A stretch of 64,000 nucleotides of DNA from Geobacter sp. Lineage in GTDB: Bacteria; Desulfobacterota; Desulfuromonadia; Geobacterales; Pseudopelobacteraceae. The notes under the pieces were generated by a model. The model was not told the origin of the DNA. It was given only the letters and a program-made list of their open reading frames with translations, and did not search any database. How positions within the stretch are numbered: position 1 is the stretch's first letter; every line of letters begins with the position of its first letter. This document shows positions 46,960-57,171 of the stretch, in pieces. The DNA lies in assembly GCA_003574895.1 (NCBI GenBank), contig PJFB01000002.1, positions 186,001 to 250,000 on the forward strand. The letters run 5' to 3'. The position numbers and the translations under genes are program-made.

Positions 46960-48081
46960 ATGCGTGCTGCCAATATTCTCCATCTCGGAATCAAGGAACT
47001 TCGCAGCCTGTTGCGCGACCCCATACTGCTGGCTCTGATCGTCTACGCCTTCAGTTTCGAAGTCTATTCGGCCGCCAAGGCCATGCCGGAAACCCTGCAC
47101 CGGGCGCCCATCGCCATTGTTGACGAGGATCGTTCCCAACTCTCGACCCGCATCGCCGACGCCTTTATCCCCCCGCACTTCACCGCGCCGGCCATGATCA
47201 CGCGGAACGAGATGGACTCCCGCATGGATGCCGGTCTCGACACCTTTGCCATCGATATCCCCCCCGACTTCCAACGTGACGTCCTGGCCGGACGTTCGCC
47301 CACCATCCAGCTCAACGTCGATGCCACCCGGATGAGCCAGGCGTTCACCGGCAGCGGGTACATCCAGTCCATCGTCAACAGCGAAATAAGCTCCTTTTTG
47401 CAGGGCTATCGGGCGAACAGCAGTTCGACCGTCGACCTGAACCTGCGGGCACGCTTCAACCCGGAGTTGAACCAATTCTGGTTCGGCTCGGTCATGCAGG
47501 TCATCAACAGCGTCACCATGCTCTCCATCATCCTGACCGGAGCCGCGCTGATCCGTGAACGGGAGCACGGCACGGTGGAGCACCTGCTGGTGATGCCGGT
47601 GACCCCCTTTGAAATCATGACCGGCAAGATCTGGGCCATGGCACTGGTGGTGCTGACTACCACTGCCTGTTCACTGACCCTGATAGTGCAGGGGCTGCTC
47701 AAGGTACCCATCGAGGGTTCCATCCCCCTCTTTCTGGTCGGTACCGCCCTGAACCTGTTCGCCACCACCTCCCTCGGTATTTTCCTCGGCACCATCGCCC
47801 GCTCCATGCCCCAGTTCGGTCTGCTGACGATGCTGGTGCTGCTGCCGCTGGAGATCCTCTCGGGCAGTACAACCCCCCGCGAAAGCATGCCCGACGTCGT
47901 GCAGTGGATCATGCTGGCGGCGCCGAACACCCATTTCGTCATGCTGGCCCAAGCCATCCTGTACCGTGGCGCAGGATTCCTGGTGGTCTGGCCACAGTTC
48001 ATCTCCCTTGTCCTGATCGGCGCGGTCCTGTTTGCCCTGTCCCTGGCCCGCTTCCGAAAAACCATCGGAACCATGGTATGA
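46960..48081 (+). CDS. ABC-2 type exporter permease (YhhJ-like)
   Basis: A 373-residue membrane protein. One N-terminal helix (about 25-45) and a large periplasmic region (about 45-175) precede five or six helices at the C-terminus. The block 'IREREHGTVEHLLVMPVTPFEIMTGK' is the ABC-2 signature. It pairs with the membrane half of the preceding fusion. The ATG at 46960 lies two bases after that gene's stop. A longer reading in this frame runs inside the fusion gene and is rejected. Confidence 0.93.
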   Translation: MRAANILHLGIKELRSLLRDPILLALIVYAFSFEVYSAAKAMPETLHRAPIAIVDEDRSQLSTRIADAFIPPHFTAPAMITRNEMDSRMDAGLDTFAIDIPPDFQRDVLAGRSPTIQLNVDATRMSQAFTGSGYIQSIVNSEISSFLQGYRANSSSTVDLNLRARFNPELNQFWFGSVMQVINSVTMLSIILTGAALIREREHGTVEHLLVMPVTPFEIMTGKIWAMALVVLTTTACSLTLIVQGLLKVPIEGSIPLFLVGTALNLFATTSLGIFLGTIARSMPQFGLLTMLVLLPLEILSGSTTPRESMPDVVQWIMLAAPNTHFVMLAQAILYRGAGFLVVWPQFISLVLIGAVLFALSLARFRKTIGTMV

Positions 48082-48158
48082 AACGCATGCACAGATGGAA
48101 ACCAGGCACTCCATTGGGGCCATCCTGCATTTTCCCAGCATGCATGGATAAAAAAATC

Positions 48159-48187
48159 TTGACAGCCAGGGCAGATGGCCATAATGT
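48159..48187 (+). promoter_or_regulatory. Promoter of TetR-2
   Basis: TTGACA (48159-48164) and TAATGT (48182-48187) are spaced exactly 17 bases. The operator palindrome starts at the next base, so a bound repressor would cover the start of transcription. Confidence 0.75.
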
Positions 48188-48205
48188 GGAATGAACGTTC
48201 ATTCC
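48188..48205. promoter_or_regulatory. TetR operator 3
   Basis: GGAATGAACGTTCATTCC is a perfect 18-base palindrome directly after the -10 of TetR-2. Its core fits the shared GAATGA-N4-TCATTC pattern. Confidence 0.85.
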
Positions 48206-48223
48206 ATTTCTAAAAGGCCAACC

Positions 48224-48799
48224 ATGTCAAAATCGGACAAGCGTGAAGAAATCATTTGCGCGGCATTAGAATTAATCGCGGAACAAGGCTTTCACGGCGC
48301 CCCAATGGCCATGATCGCCGAGCGCGCCGGGGTCGGAGCCGGAACGATCTACCGTTATTTCGAAAACAAAGATGTCCTAATCAACGAGTTGTACCGGGAA
48401 CTTGAAGAAAAAATGTACCCGTTTATCCTTGACGGCTACACGACCGAAGCACCGTTCAGGGCACGATTTGTCCATCTGGGCACGGCATTGCTGCATTATT
48501 TTATCGAGCACCCCCTGCATTTCCGTTATCTGGAACAGTTTCACAACTCCCCCTACGGCGTGGCCTTCCGGCGGGATAAACTCCTGGGAACCCGGAGTGG
48601 CTGCGACTTCTTCAGGGAACTGTTCGAACAAGGTCTGGCACAGCAGGTTCTCAAGGACTTCCCACTGGTAATACTCTTCGACCTGTCATTCGGTCCCCTG
48701 GTCGCCGTGGCACGAGATCATATCCTCGGTTTTGTCCAGATGGACGAATCCATGATCACCAAGACCGTCGAGGCATGCTGGGACGGGGTAAGGCGCTGA
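48224..48799 (+). CDS. TetR/AcrR-family regulator 2
   Basis: A 191-residue paralogue of TetR-1 with nearly the same DNA-binding domain ('REEIICAALELIAEQGFHGA', 'ERAGVGAGTIYRYFENKD') and a similar ligand domain, including 'EQFHNSPYGVAFRRDKLLG' against 'EQFLNSPYGTVFRRDRLMG'. The ATG at 48224 has AAAAGG; an in-frame ATG 11 codons earlier lies inside the operator. It precedes the RND efflux genes. It probably represses itself and that operon, and can be expected to recognise the TetR-1 sites as well. Confidence 0.94.
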   Translation: MSKSDKREEIICAALELIAEQGFHGAPMAMIAERAGVGAGTIYRYFENKDVLINELYRELEEKMYPFILDGYTTEAPFRARFVHLGTALLHYFIEHPLHFRYLEQFHNSPYGVAFRRDKLLGTRSGCDFFRELFEQGLAQQVLKDFPLVILFDLSFGPLVAVARDHILGFVQMDESMITKTVEACWDGVRR

Positions 48800-48895
48800 G
48801 AAGCCCCTGGCCCATTCCCGGGCTGCATAACCGAATCCGCCACGCAACATGCAGCGAGGGGAAGCAGGGCAGATTCCGTTTTTTGGATACAAACA

Positions 48896-48911
48896 GAATG
48901 ATCATTCATTC
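48896..48911. promoter_or_regulatory. TetR operator 4, before the RND efflux operon
   Basis: GAATGATCATTCATTC has both half-sites, with flanking A and T extending the symmetry to 18 bases. It lies 21 bases before the adaptor start codon. A -10/-35 pair is not clear here. Confidence 0.75.
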
Positions 48912-48932
48912 TATTAAAACATAGAGGTGTCT

Positions 48933-50114
48933 ATGCAACTCACGTACAGATCAGCATTAATTTCCAGCATTGGTATCCTTGCCGCCGGCCTCCTGCTTTC
49001 CGGCTGCGGCAAGAAGACGTCTGCCGTAGCAACGCCGCAGGGCCCGCTAGAAGTCGGTGTGGTGACAATCCAGCCGCAGCGGGTGGCCCTGACCACCGAA
49101 CTGCCAGGCCGCACCTCTCCTTACATGATTGCCGAGGTCAGGCCGCAGGTCAACGGGATCATCCAGAAGCGGGTGTTCACTGAAGGGAGCGATGTCAAAG
49201 CCGGCGCGGTGCTCTACCAGATCGACCCGGCCACCTACCAGGCAGCCTATGCCAGCGCCAAGGCAGCACAGTCCAGGGCAGAAGCAAACCTGATTTCGGT
49301 GCGGCTCAAAGCCGAACGTTACCGCGACCTGGTCGGCATCAAGGCGGTCAGCCAGCAGGACAACGACGATGCCCAGGCAGCCCTCAAGCAATCTGAAGCC
49401 GATGTTGCCGCCACAAAGGCAGCAGTGGAAACCGCCCGGATAAATCTGGCCTATACCAAGGTAACCGCCCCGATTTCGGGCCGGATCGGCCGTTCGACCG
49501 TGACCGACGGCGCCCTGGTAACCGCCAACCAGGCGGCAGCCCTGGCCACCATCCAGCAAATCAGCTCGATGTACGTTGATGTTACCCAGTCCAGCGCCGA
49601 GCTGTTGCGCCTGAAGCAAAACCTGGCCAGCGGTCTGCTGAAAAAAGGCGGTGCGGCCCAAGCCCGAGTCAAGTTGCTGCTGGAAGACGGCACACCCTAT
49701 CCTGTGCCGGGCATCCTGAGGTTTTCGGAAGTTACCGTGGACCAGAGCACCGGCTCCATCACCCTGCGGGCGACCTTCCCCAACCCGAAACAGACCCTGT
49801 TGCCGGGCATGTTTGTCCGCGCCATCCTGGAAGAGGGGATCAGTGAGCATGCGATCCTGGTTCCGCAACGCGGCGTGACCCGTAACCCGGCCGGCGATGC
49901 AATGGTAATGGTGGTCGGTGCCGAGGAAAAAGTGGAGCCGCGGATCATAAAGGTTGCCAGGACTGTTGGCGACAACTGGCTGGTGAGCGACGGCTTGAAA
50001 GCAGGCGACCGAGTTATCCTGGAAGGGACCCAAAAGGCCCGTCCGGGGACACCGGTCAAGGCGGTTCCATTCGGCACCGCACCGGCAACACCGCCTGCCG
50101 CAGCAAAAAAATAA
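48933..50114 (+). CDS. RND efflux periplasmic adaptor (AcrA/MexA family)
   Basis: A 393-residue lipoprotein. The signal peptide ends in the lipobox LLLSGC (Cys near residue 25), anchoring it to the inner membrane. Lipoyl halves ('IAEVRPQVNGIIQKRVFTEGSDVKAGAVLYQID' and 'VTAPISGRIGRSTVTDGALVTANQ') flank a coiled-coil hairpin, and the beta-barrel segment 'FPNPKQTLLPGMFVRA' is present. ATG 48933 with AGAGG is preferred over a GTG two codons earlier. It is the first gene of a three-gene tripartite pump. The 199 bases to the pump gene hold no gene. Confidence 0.95.
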   Translation: MQLTYRSALISSIGILAAGLLLSGCGKKTSAVATPQGPLEVGVVTIQPQRVALTTELPGRTSPYMIAEVRPQVNGIIQKRVFTEGSDVKAGAVLYQIDPATYQAAYASAKAAQSRAEANLISVRLKAERYRDLVGIKAVSQQDNDDAQAALKQSEADVAATKAAVETARINLAYTKVTAPISGRIGRSTVTDGALVTANQAAALATIQQISSMYVDVTQSSAELLRLKQNLASGLLKKGGAAQARVKLLLEDGTPYPVPGILRFSEVTVDQSTGSITLRATFPNPKQTLLPGMFVRAILEEGISEHAILVPQRGVTRNPAGDAMVMVVGAEEKVEPRIIKVARTVGDNWLVSDGLKAGDRVILEGTQKARPGTPVKAVPFGTAPATPPAAAKK

Positions 50115-50313
50115 GCTTTGAGATCCACCTTCCACTGGCGGGGAAGGGACGGGGAGGAGGTTACCATCATGACTTCCACTGCAGCTTTGCCCCATCAAGC
50201 CCCTCCTCCAAACCATCTGGGTATTTAGGCCCAGCGGGTCAGTCAAGGGAAGGGAAGTTATTTCCTGCTGCATCTAACCAATTTTGTTGATAGTGACATC
50301 AAGGAGCCACTCC

Positions 50314-53300
50314 ATGCCTCGTTTTTTCATCAATCGCCCCATTTTTGCCTGGGTGATCGCCATATTGGTCATGCTGTCCGGCCTGCTGGCAATCAAGACG
50401 CTGCCGGTTTCCCAGTACCCGCCCATCGCACCGCCGCAAATCAGCATCAATGCCACGTATCCCGGCGCCTCGGCCCAAACCGTGCAGGATACGGTTACCC
50501 AGGTCGTAGAGCAGAAGCTGAACGGAATCGACAACTTGATCTACATGTCCTCCACCAGCGACTCGGCCGGGTCGGTGTCCATCAACCTGACTTTCAAGGC
50601 AGGCACCGATCCGAATATTGCCCAGGTGCAGGTGCAGAACAAGCTGCAGCTGGCCACGCCGCTTTTGCCCCAGATCGTTCAGAAGCAAGGGATACAGGTT
50701 GTAAAATCCACAAAAAACTTCCTGCTGATCATAGGTCTCGTTTCGGAAGACGGCCGCTATGATCGTCACGTCCTGTCCGATTACATGGTATCCAATGTTC
50801 AGGATATCGTCAGCCGAATTGAAGGGGTGGGGGAAGTCCAGATGTTCGGCACCCAGAATGCCATGCGTATCTGGCTGAACCCTGCCAAGCTGAACAACTT
50901 CCATCTCACGACCAATGATGTGATTGCCGCGCTCCAGGCCCAGAACGCCCAAGTGTCGGCCGGCCAGTTCGGCGGTACCCCGGCGGAAATCGGGCAGCAG
51001 CTGAACGCCACCATTACCGCCCGCACCCTGCTGCAGACCCCGGAACAGTTCGATGCCATCATCCTGAAGACCAACAGCGACGGTTCCACGGTCAAGCTGA
51101 AGGATGTGGCCACAAGCAAGATCGGCACAGAGAACTATGAAATCGAGGCCCGCTACAAAGGGAAACCACTGGGCGGCATGGCGATCAGGCTGGCGGCCGG
51201 CGCCAATGCCCTGGATACGGCAAACAGGGTCAAGGCCAAGATGGAGGAACTGTCCAAATACTTCCCGGAAGGGATGAAGGTGGTTTATCCCTACGACACC
51301 ACCCCATTTGTCAAAATCTCCATCGAAGAGGTGGTCCAGACCCTGATCGAGGCGGTTTTCCTGGTCTTTATCATCATGTTCCTCTTTTTGCAGAACATCC
51401 GGGCCACCCTGATCCCCACCATCGCGGTGCCGGTGGTGCTCCTGGGCACCATGGGCGTCCTGTCGGTGGCAGGCTTTTCCATCAACACACTGACCATGTT
51501 CGCCCTGGTTATCGTCATCGGTCTTTTGGTGGACGATGCCATCGTGGTGGTGGAGAACGTGGAACGGATCATGTCCGAAGAGGGACTATCGCCCCATGAC
51601 GCCACAATCAAGTCCATGGGGCAGATCACCAGCGCCCTGATAGGCATCGCCACCGTTCTGACGGCGGTCTTTCTACCCATGGCCTTTTTCGGCGGCTCCA
51701 CCGGTGTCATCTACCGCCAGTTCTCCATCACCATCATCTCAGCCATGATCCTGTCGGTACTGGTGGCCATGATACTCACCCCGGCGCTCTGCTCCACCCT
51801 GCTCAAACCGGTCGAAAAGGGGCATACGCCGGGCGAGTGCGGCTGGTTCTGCCAGTTCTTCCGCCATTTCAACAAAGGGTTCGACTGGGCGCGGGGCAAA
51901 TACGAAAGGATCGTCGGCCGCTCCTTCGGCAAACCGGTGCGTTACCTGGTGATCTACAGCGCCATTGTCGCGGCCATGGTCTTCTTCTTCCTGCGGCTCC
52001 CCACCGCCTTCCTGCCCGACGAGGACCAGGGATTCATTATCTGCCAGGTGCAGCTACCGGCCGGCGCAACCAAGGAACGGACCATCAAGGTCATCGAACA
52101 GCTTGAGAAACATTTTCTGGAACAAGAAACAAAAACCGTTGACACCATCATCACCGTGGCCGGTTTCAGCTTTGCCGGCCGTGGCCAGAACATGGGGCTG
52201 GCCTTTGTCAAGCTCAAGGACTGGAAGCTGCGCAAGTCCCCAGACCTGAAAGCGCCAGCCGTAGCCGGTCGGGCCATGAAGGCCTTTTCCAAGATCAAGG
52301 ACGGCCTGGCCTTTGCCTTTTCGCCACCGGCAGTTATTGAGCTTGGGCAAGCCAATGGCTTCGACTTCGAGCTGCAGGACCGTAATGGTCTGGGACATGA
52401 CAAGCTGATGGAAGCCCGCAACCAGTTGCTCGGCATGGCCATGAAGAATCCCAAACTGATTGCGGTGCGGCCCAACGGCCAGGACGACTCCCCACAGTTC
52501 AAGCTGGATATAGATGATGTGCGGGCCGGCGCCCTCGGGATTTCCCTGGCTGACGTCAACAACGTTTTGGCCACTGCCTGGGGCAGCTCCTACGTGAACG
52601 ACTTCATTGAAAATGGCCGGGTCAAGAAGGTCTATCTCCAGGCCGATGCCAAGTACAGGATGCTGCCGGAAGACATCAACAAATGGTACGTAAGTAACAA
52701 CAAGGGAGAAATGGTGCCGTTTTCCGCTTTTTCCAAGGCCCACTGGCAGTACGGATCGCCCCGCCTGGAGCGCTACAACGGTATTCCGTCGGTTGAAATC
52801 ATGGGACAGGCGGCGCCTGGCGTAAGCACCGGCGAAGCAATGGCCGAAATGGAAAAAATGGCTGCCCAGCTACCTACCGGAATCGGGTACGAATGGACAG
52901 GCCTCTCCTACGAAGAAAAGAAAGCAGGCGCACAGGCCCCGGCGCTTTATGCCATCTCGCTGCTGGTGGTGTTCCTTGCGGTTGCGGCCCTGTACGAGAG
53001 CTGGACCATCCCCTTTGTCAATCTGCTGATGCTGCCGCTGGGCCTGGTGGGCGCGGTTACCGCGGTCACCCTGCGGGTGCTGCCCAATGACGTCTATCTC
53101 CAGATCGGTCTGCTCACCACTGTCGGGCTATCTACCAAGAACGCAATCCTGATCATCCAGTTCATCAAGGAACAGATGCGCCAGGGGCACGAATTGGTCG
53201 AAGCCACCCTGATGGCGGTAAAAATCAGGTTGCGCCCGGTCATCATGACATCACTGGCATTCTTCTTTGGTACCCTGCCCCTGGCCCTTACCAAAGGAGC

Positions 53301-53484
53301 CGGGGCCGCAGCCCAGAACGCCATCGGCACCGCAGTTACCGGCGGACTGCTCTCGGCCACCTTTATCGATCTGCTCTTCATCCCGTTTTTCTTTGTGCTG
53401 ATCTCCCGTTTGTTTGCGAAGAAGCAACCAAAACTCCCCCCAGTAGGACCTGGCGGTTCTACCAACAGTGCGGAGGTGCTCTGA
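50314..53484 (+). CDS. RND efflux pump (AcrB/HAE1 family)
   Basis: A 1056-residue inner-membrane H+-driven pump. It begins [16 protein letters not shown] like AcrB and has '[35 protein letters not shown]'. The paired aspartates of the proton relay are in [18 protein letters not shown]. The second half repeats the fold, with '[17 protein letters not shown]'. Twelve membrane helices are expected. AAGGAG lies before ATG 50314; an in-frame ATG ten codons upstream is less likely. It ends one base before the outer-membrane factor gene. Confidence 0.97.
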   Translation: MPRFFINRPIFAWVIAILVMLSGLLAIKTLPVSQYPPIAPPQISINATYPGASAQTVQDTVTQVVEQKLNGIDNLIYMSSTSDSAGSVSINLTFKAGTDPNIAQVQVQNKLQLATPLLPQIVQKQGIQVVKSTKNFLLIIGLVSEDGRYDRHVLSDYMVSNVQDIVSRIEGVGEVQMFGTQNAMRIWLNPAKLNNFHLTTNDVIAALQAQNAQVSAGQFGGTPAEIGQQLNATITARTLLQTPEQFDAIILKTNSDGSTVKLKDVATSKIGTENYEIEARYKGKPLGGMAIRLAAGANALDTANRVKAKMEELSKYFPEGMKVVYPYDTTPFVKISIEEVVQTLIEAVFLVFIIMFLFLQNIRATLIPTIAVPVVLLGTMGVLSVAGFSINTLTMFALVIVIGLLVDDAIVVVENVERIMSEEGLSPHDATIKSMGQITSALIGIATVLTAVFLPMAFFGGSTGVIYRQFSITIISAMILSVLVAMILTPALCSTLLKPVEKGHTPGECGWFCQFFRHFNKGFDWARGKYERIVGRSFGKPVRYLVIYSAIVAAMVFFFLRLPTAFLPDEDQGFIICQVQLPAGATKERTIKVIEQLEKHFLEQETKTVDTIITVAGFSFAGRGQNMGLAFVKLKDWKLRKSPDLKAPAVAGRAMKAFSKIKDGLAFAFSPPAVIELGQANGFDFELQDRNGLGHDKLMEARNQLLGMAMKNPKLIAVRPNGQDDSPQFKLDIDDVRAGALGISLADVNNVLATAWGSSYVNDFIENGRVKKVYLQADAKYRMLPEDINKWYVSNNKGEMVPFSAFSKAHWQYGSPRLERYNGIPSVEIMGQAAPGVSTGEAMAEMEKMAAQLPTGIGYEWTGLSYEEKKAGAQAPALYAISLLVVFLAVAALYESWTIPFVNLLMLPLGLVGAVTAVTLRVLPNDVYLQIGLLTTVGLSTKNAILIIQFIKEQMRQGHELVEATLMAVKIRLRPVIMTSLAFFFGTLPLALTKGAGAAAQNAIGTAVTGGLLSATFIDLLFIPFFFVLISRLFAKKQPKLPPVGPGGSTNSAEVL

Positions 53485-53485
53485 T

Positions 53486-54940
53486 ATGAAATCCAGACAA
53501 CGCTTAACCACAACCATTTGCCTTCCCTTGGGAGTTTTTCTCTGCCTGTCCGGCTGCGCAACCATGGCCCCGGAATACTCACGGCCGGCCGCACCGGTTC
53601 CGGCGGCCTGGCCCAGCGGACCGGCCTACAAGGAGGTCGCGGCCACCAACGGCAAGCCAGTAGCCGACATCCCCTGGCAACAGTTCTTCATCGACCCTCA
53701 ACTTCGGAAGACCGTCGCCCTGGCCCTGGAAAACAACCGCGATCTGCGTGTCGCTGTCCTCAACATCGAGAGGTCCAGGGCGCTGTATCAAATCCAACGC
53801 TCCGATCTGTTTCCAAAGGTTGACGCCACCGCCGCCGGGACATTTCAACGTATCCCACAGGATCTCAGCAGCAGCGGCCATGCCATGACAACCGAACAAT
53901 ACAGCGTCGGCCTGGGCATCAATTCCTATGAACTGGACCTGTTCGGCCGGGTGCGCAGCCTCAAGGACCAGGCTCTGGAGCAGTACCTGGCCACTGAACA
54001 GGCGCGAAACAGCGTGCAGATCAGCCTCGTTTCCCAGGTTGCGGCCACCTACCTGACCCTGGCCGCAGATCAGGAACGGCTGCAACTCGCCAAAGACACG
54101 CTCGCGAGCCAAGTATCATCATACCAGCTTACCCGGCGCCGCTTCGAGTCCGGAGTCTCGTCGGCGCTCGATCTCCACCAGGCCCAGACCAGTGTTGACA
54201 CGGCGCGGGTAGACATCGCCCGGTACACGACCCTGGTGGCCCAAGATGCAAACGCCCTGAACTTGGCGGTCGGCTCACCGGTACCGTCCGCGCTTCTACC
54301 GGGTAAACTCTCCGACACGCTCACCTCCCTGAAGGACCTGCCACCAGGCCTGCCGTCAGACGTCCTGCTGCACCGCCCCGACATCCTGCAGGCAGAAGGT
54401 CAGCTCAAGGGAGCCAACGCCAATATCGGCGCCGCACGGGCGGCGTTCTTTCCCCGCATCACCCTGGTCTCGTCGGTCGGCTTCGGCAGTGACGAGCTGG
54501 CCGGGCTCTTTAAAGGCGACTCCTTTGCCTGGAGTTTTGCTCCGCGCGTAACCCTGCCAATATTCGATGCCGGCAGTAATCGGGCCAATCTGAAAGTGGC
54601 GGAAGTGGATCGTGACATTGCCGTGGCGCAATACGAGAAGGCCATTCAGTCCGCCTTCCGTGAAGTAGCCGATGCCTTGGCGCAACGGGGAACCATCGAT
54701 GACCAGTTGACAGCGCAGCAATCCCTCACCGACGCCACCAGCGAAAGCTACCGTCTCTCGCAGGCACGCTACGAAAAGGGAGTGGACAGTTATCTGACGG
54801 TGCTGGACTCGCAACGTTCATTGTACAGCGCACAGCAGAACCTGATCGCGGTGCGCCTGGCCAGACTTACCAATCTGGTCAATCTTTACAAGGCATTAGG
54901 CGGCGGTTATGGTGATGCCGGGTTGGACTCAAAACGATAG
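53486..54940 (+). CDS. Outer membrane efflux lipoprotein (NodT/OprM family)
   Basis: A 484-residue outer-membrane factor. The lipobox CLSGC puts the lipid-bearing Cys near residue 24, followed by [13 protein letters not shown], a typical OprM-type start. Two repeated coiled-coil OEP halves are visible, the first ending near '[23 protein letters not shown]' and the second with '[29 protein letters not shown]' and '[23 protein letters not shown]'. GGAGG precedes ATG 53486. It completes the tripartite pump and might also serve the upstream HlyD/ABC exporter, which has no outer-membrane partner of its own. Confidence 0.95.
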   Translation: MKSRQRLTTTICLPLGVFLCLSGCATMAPEYSRPAAPVPAAWPSGPAYKEVAATNGKPVADIPWQQFFIDPQLRKTVALALENNRDLRVAVLNIERSRALYQIQRSDLFPKVDATAAGTFQRIPQDLSSSGHAMTTEQYSVGLGINSYELDLFGRVRSLKDQALEQYLATEQARNSVQISLVSQVAATYLTLAADQERLQLAKDTLASQVSSYQLTRRRFESGVSSALDLHQAQTSVDTARVDIARYTTLVAQDANALNLAVGSPVPSALLPGKLSDTLTSLKDLPPGLPSDVLLHRPDILQAEGQLKGANANIGAARAAFFPRITLVSSVGFGSDELAGLFKGDSFAWSFAPRVTLPIFDAGSNRANLKVAEVDRDIAVAQYEKAIQSAFREVADALAQRGTIDDQLTAQQSLTDATSESYRLSQARYEKGVDSYLTVLDSQRSLYSAQQNLIAVRLARLTNLVNLYKALGGGYGDAGLDSKR

Positions 54941-55086
54941 GCAGGCTGGAGAATTTGTTGAGAAGCCAACGACAAAGCCCATGGACGCAATTTATAAATA
55001 CTATTTAATACTAACACTGCTATACTGACATGGTGATAGATCCGGACTTCACGCACATAGCAATTCGGTAGCGGCGTGTTTACCCC

Positions 55087-55114
55087 TTTACATATTCCGA
55101 TAAAATGTTATAAA
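55087..55114 (+). promoter_or_regulatory. Putative promoter of the mla operon
   Basis: TTTACA (55087-55092) and TATAAA (55109-55114) are spaced 16 bases, about 30 bases before the mlaE start. The 203-base gap after the efflux operon contains no gene. Confidence 0.6.
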
Positions 55115-55143
55115 GCTTTTTTCATTTCCATTGAGGTAGCAAG

Positions 55144-55914
55144 GTGTTTTCATTGGTTCAGACCATAGGCCGCACCACAATCGCTGTTGTAAGCGAATTG
55201 GGTCGGATGGGATGGTTTCTCGTCTATTCAATCTATATGATTGTCCGCCGCCCCGGCAGTCCGCTGCAAATCCTGAAGCAGATCAAGTTCATCGGCGCCA
55301 AGTCCCTGTTCGTCATCTTTCTGACCGCAGCCTTCACAGGCATGGTGCTGGGACTGCAGGGTTACTACACCCTGGCCAAATTCGGTTCGGAGGGGATGCT
55401 GGGAACAGCAGTGGCCTTGTCGTTGATCCGCGAACTGGGGCCGGTCCTTACGGCATTGATGGTGACCGGCCGAGCCGGCAGCGCCATTGCCGCCGAGATC
55501 GGCATCATGCGTATCACGGAGCAGATCGACGCCCTGGAAACCATGGCGCTCGATCCGTTCAAATACCTGATTACCCCCAAGTTCATCGCCGCCATGATTG
55601 CCCTGCCGCTGTTGTGCGCCATTTTCGACGTGGTCGGCATCTATGGCGGCTGGCTGGTAGGGGTCAAGCTGCTGGGAGTCAATCCCGGTGCCTATTTTTA
55701 CGAGATGGAAAAGTCGGTGGTGTGGAAGGATGTGTATTCCGGGTTCGTAAAATCATATTCCTTTGGCGTGATCATTGCCTGGATCAGCTGCTACAAAGGA
55801 TATTTCGCTACCCATGGCGCCGAGGGGGTCTCAAAGGCCACTACCGAGTCGGTGGTTATGACCTCGGTTCTCGTTCTCGTCTGGGATTACTTCCTGACAT
55901 CGGTATTGCTCTGA
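55144..55914 (+). CDS. mlaE: MlaE-type lipid ABC transporter permease
   Basis: A 256-residue inner-membrane protein of the MlaE/DUF140 family. The conserved segments 'FTGMVLGLQGYYTLAKFGSEGML', 'RELGPVLTALMVTGRAGSAIAAEIGIMRITEQIDALE' and 'ATTESVVMTSVLVLVWDYFLT' are intact. With MlaF it powers phospholipid movement between the outer and inner membranes. The start is GTG with GAGG upstream. The mlaF ATG starts one base after its stop. Confidence 0.95.
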   Translation: MFSLVQTIGRTTIAVVSELGRMGWFLVYSIYMIVRRPGSPLQILKQIKFIGAKSLFVIFLTAAFTGMVLGLQGYYTLAKFGSEGMLGTAVALSLIRELGPVLTALMVTGRAGSAIAAEIGIMRITEQIDALETMALDPFKYLITPKFIAAMIALPLLCAIFDVVGIYGGWLVGVKLLGVNPGAYFYEMEKSVVWKDVYSGFVKSYSFGVIIAWISCYKGYFATHGAEGVSKATTESVVMTSVLVLVWDYFLTSVLL

Positions 55915-55915
55915 C

Positions 55916-56662
55916 ATGATAAAACTGACCAACGTTCATAAGTCCTTTGGCGCCCAGGCCGTACTCAACGGGTTGTGCCTGGAGATTCCGGATGGCCAGA
56001 TTACCGCTGTCATCGGTCCCAGCGGCGAAGGCAAGAGCGTGCTGCTCAAGCACATCATCGGACTGATGAAGCCGGACAGCGGCGAGGTGGAGATTGATGG
56101 TGAAAGCATCATCAACATTCGGCGTTCCAAGTTGAACGGGATTCGCGAAAAATTCGGCATGCTTTTCCAGAATGCAGCCCTGTTCGATTCAATGAGCGTA
56201 TTCGACAATGTTGCTTTTCCTCTCCAGGAAAAGACCCGGCTGTCGAAGTCCGAGATTGTAAAACGTGTCAACTCGGCTCTGGAGCATGTCGGGCTCAGGA
56301 ACGTCAACGGCAAGTACCCGGACGAACTCTCGGGCGGCATGAAAAAAAGGGTCGGACTGGCAAGGGCATTGTTGCTCGATCCCAAGATCATCCTCTTCGA
56401 TGAACCTACAACAGGGTTGGACCCGGTCATCAAGCGCGCCATCCATCAACTCATCAAAGAGACCCATGAAAAGTTCGGATTTACGGCCGTGATAGTCTCC
56501 CACGAAATTCCGGAGATATTCGACATCGCCCAAAACGTTGCAATGCTGTATCAAGGTAAAATCCTCCAGATTGGAACCTCCGATGAGATCAAAAACTCCA
56601 CTCATCCCGTGGTAAAGCAGTTCATAAGCGGCAGCCTGGAAGGGCCGATTCAACTGCTCTAG
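55916..56662 (+). CDS. mlaF: MlaF-type lipid ABC transporter ATPase
   Basis: A 248-residue ATPase with Walker A GPSGEGKSV, signature ELSGGMKKRVGLARAL, Walker B IILFDEPTTGLDP and switch His in VIVSHE. It is the energy source of the Mla complex. Walker A reads GPSGEGKS as in other Mla/Ttg2A ATPases. Placed directly after mlaE and 44 bases before mlaD. Confidence 0.95.
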   Translation: MIKLTNVHKSFGAQAVLNGLCLEIPDGQITAVIGPSGEGKSVLLKHIIGLMKPDSGEVEIDGESIINIRRSKLNGIREKFGMLFQNAALFDSMSVFDNVAFPLQEKTRLSKSEIVKRVNSALEHVGLRNVNGKYPDELSGGMKKRVGLARALLLDPKIILFDEPTTGLDPVIKRAIHQLIKETHEKFGFTAVIVSHEIPEIFDIAQNVAMLYQGKILQIGTSDEIKNSTHPVVKQFISGSLEGPIQLL

Positions 56663-56706
56663 ATTTCCGGTTGGTACCAGCTTTAGTTACAAAGAGGGAA
56701 AATTAT

Positions 56707-57156
56707 ATGAACATGGCAAAACTGGAAATGGTCGTCGGTATCTTCATGATAATCGGCATACTCTGTCTTGGGTATGTATCCATCAAGCTCGGCAAGATGG
56801 AACTGCTGGGGGGGAATTATTACTCTCTGTCCGCCAAATTCGATTCGGTTTCCGGATTGAAGCCCGGGGCACGGGTAGAGATTGCCGGAGTGGAAGTCGG
56901 TCAGGTTGATCGAATCGTATTGGACCCCAAAAACGGTGACCAGGCAATTGTTTACTTTAAAATCAAAAGCGGCGTGAAGATTACCGACGATGTGATCGCT
57001 TCGGTGCGCACCAGCGGCATTATCGGCGATAAATTCATTCTTCTGAAGCAGGGCGGTTCCGATCATTTCCTCAAGGACAACGACATAATCCGTGAAACCG
57101 AATCGTCAATCGATATCGAAGAACTGGTCAGTAAATTTATCCATGGAAAGGTATAA
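56707..57156 (+). CDS. mlaD: MlaD-type MCE-domain lipid-binding protein
   Basis: A 149-residue protein with one membrane helix (about 6-26) and a single MCE domain ('YYSLSAKFDSVSGLKPGARVEIAGVEVGQVDRI' and 'VIASVRTSGIIGDKFILLKQGG'). MCE rings hold lipid in the periplasm. GAGGG precedes ATG 56707. An upstream in-frame start is unlikely because it would precede the membrane helix with an unrelated stretch. Confidence 0.95.
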   Translation: MNMAKLEMVVGIFMIIGILCLGYVSIKLGKMELLGGNYYSLSAKFDSVSGLKPGARVEIAGVEVGQVDRIVLDPKNGDQAIVYFKIKSGVKITDDVIASVRTSGIIGDKFILLKQGGSDHFLKDNDIIRETESSIDIEELVSKFIHGKV

Positions 57157-57171
57157 AGGCTAAACAGCATC

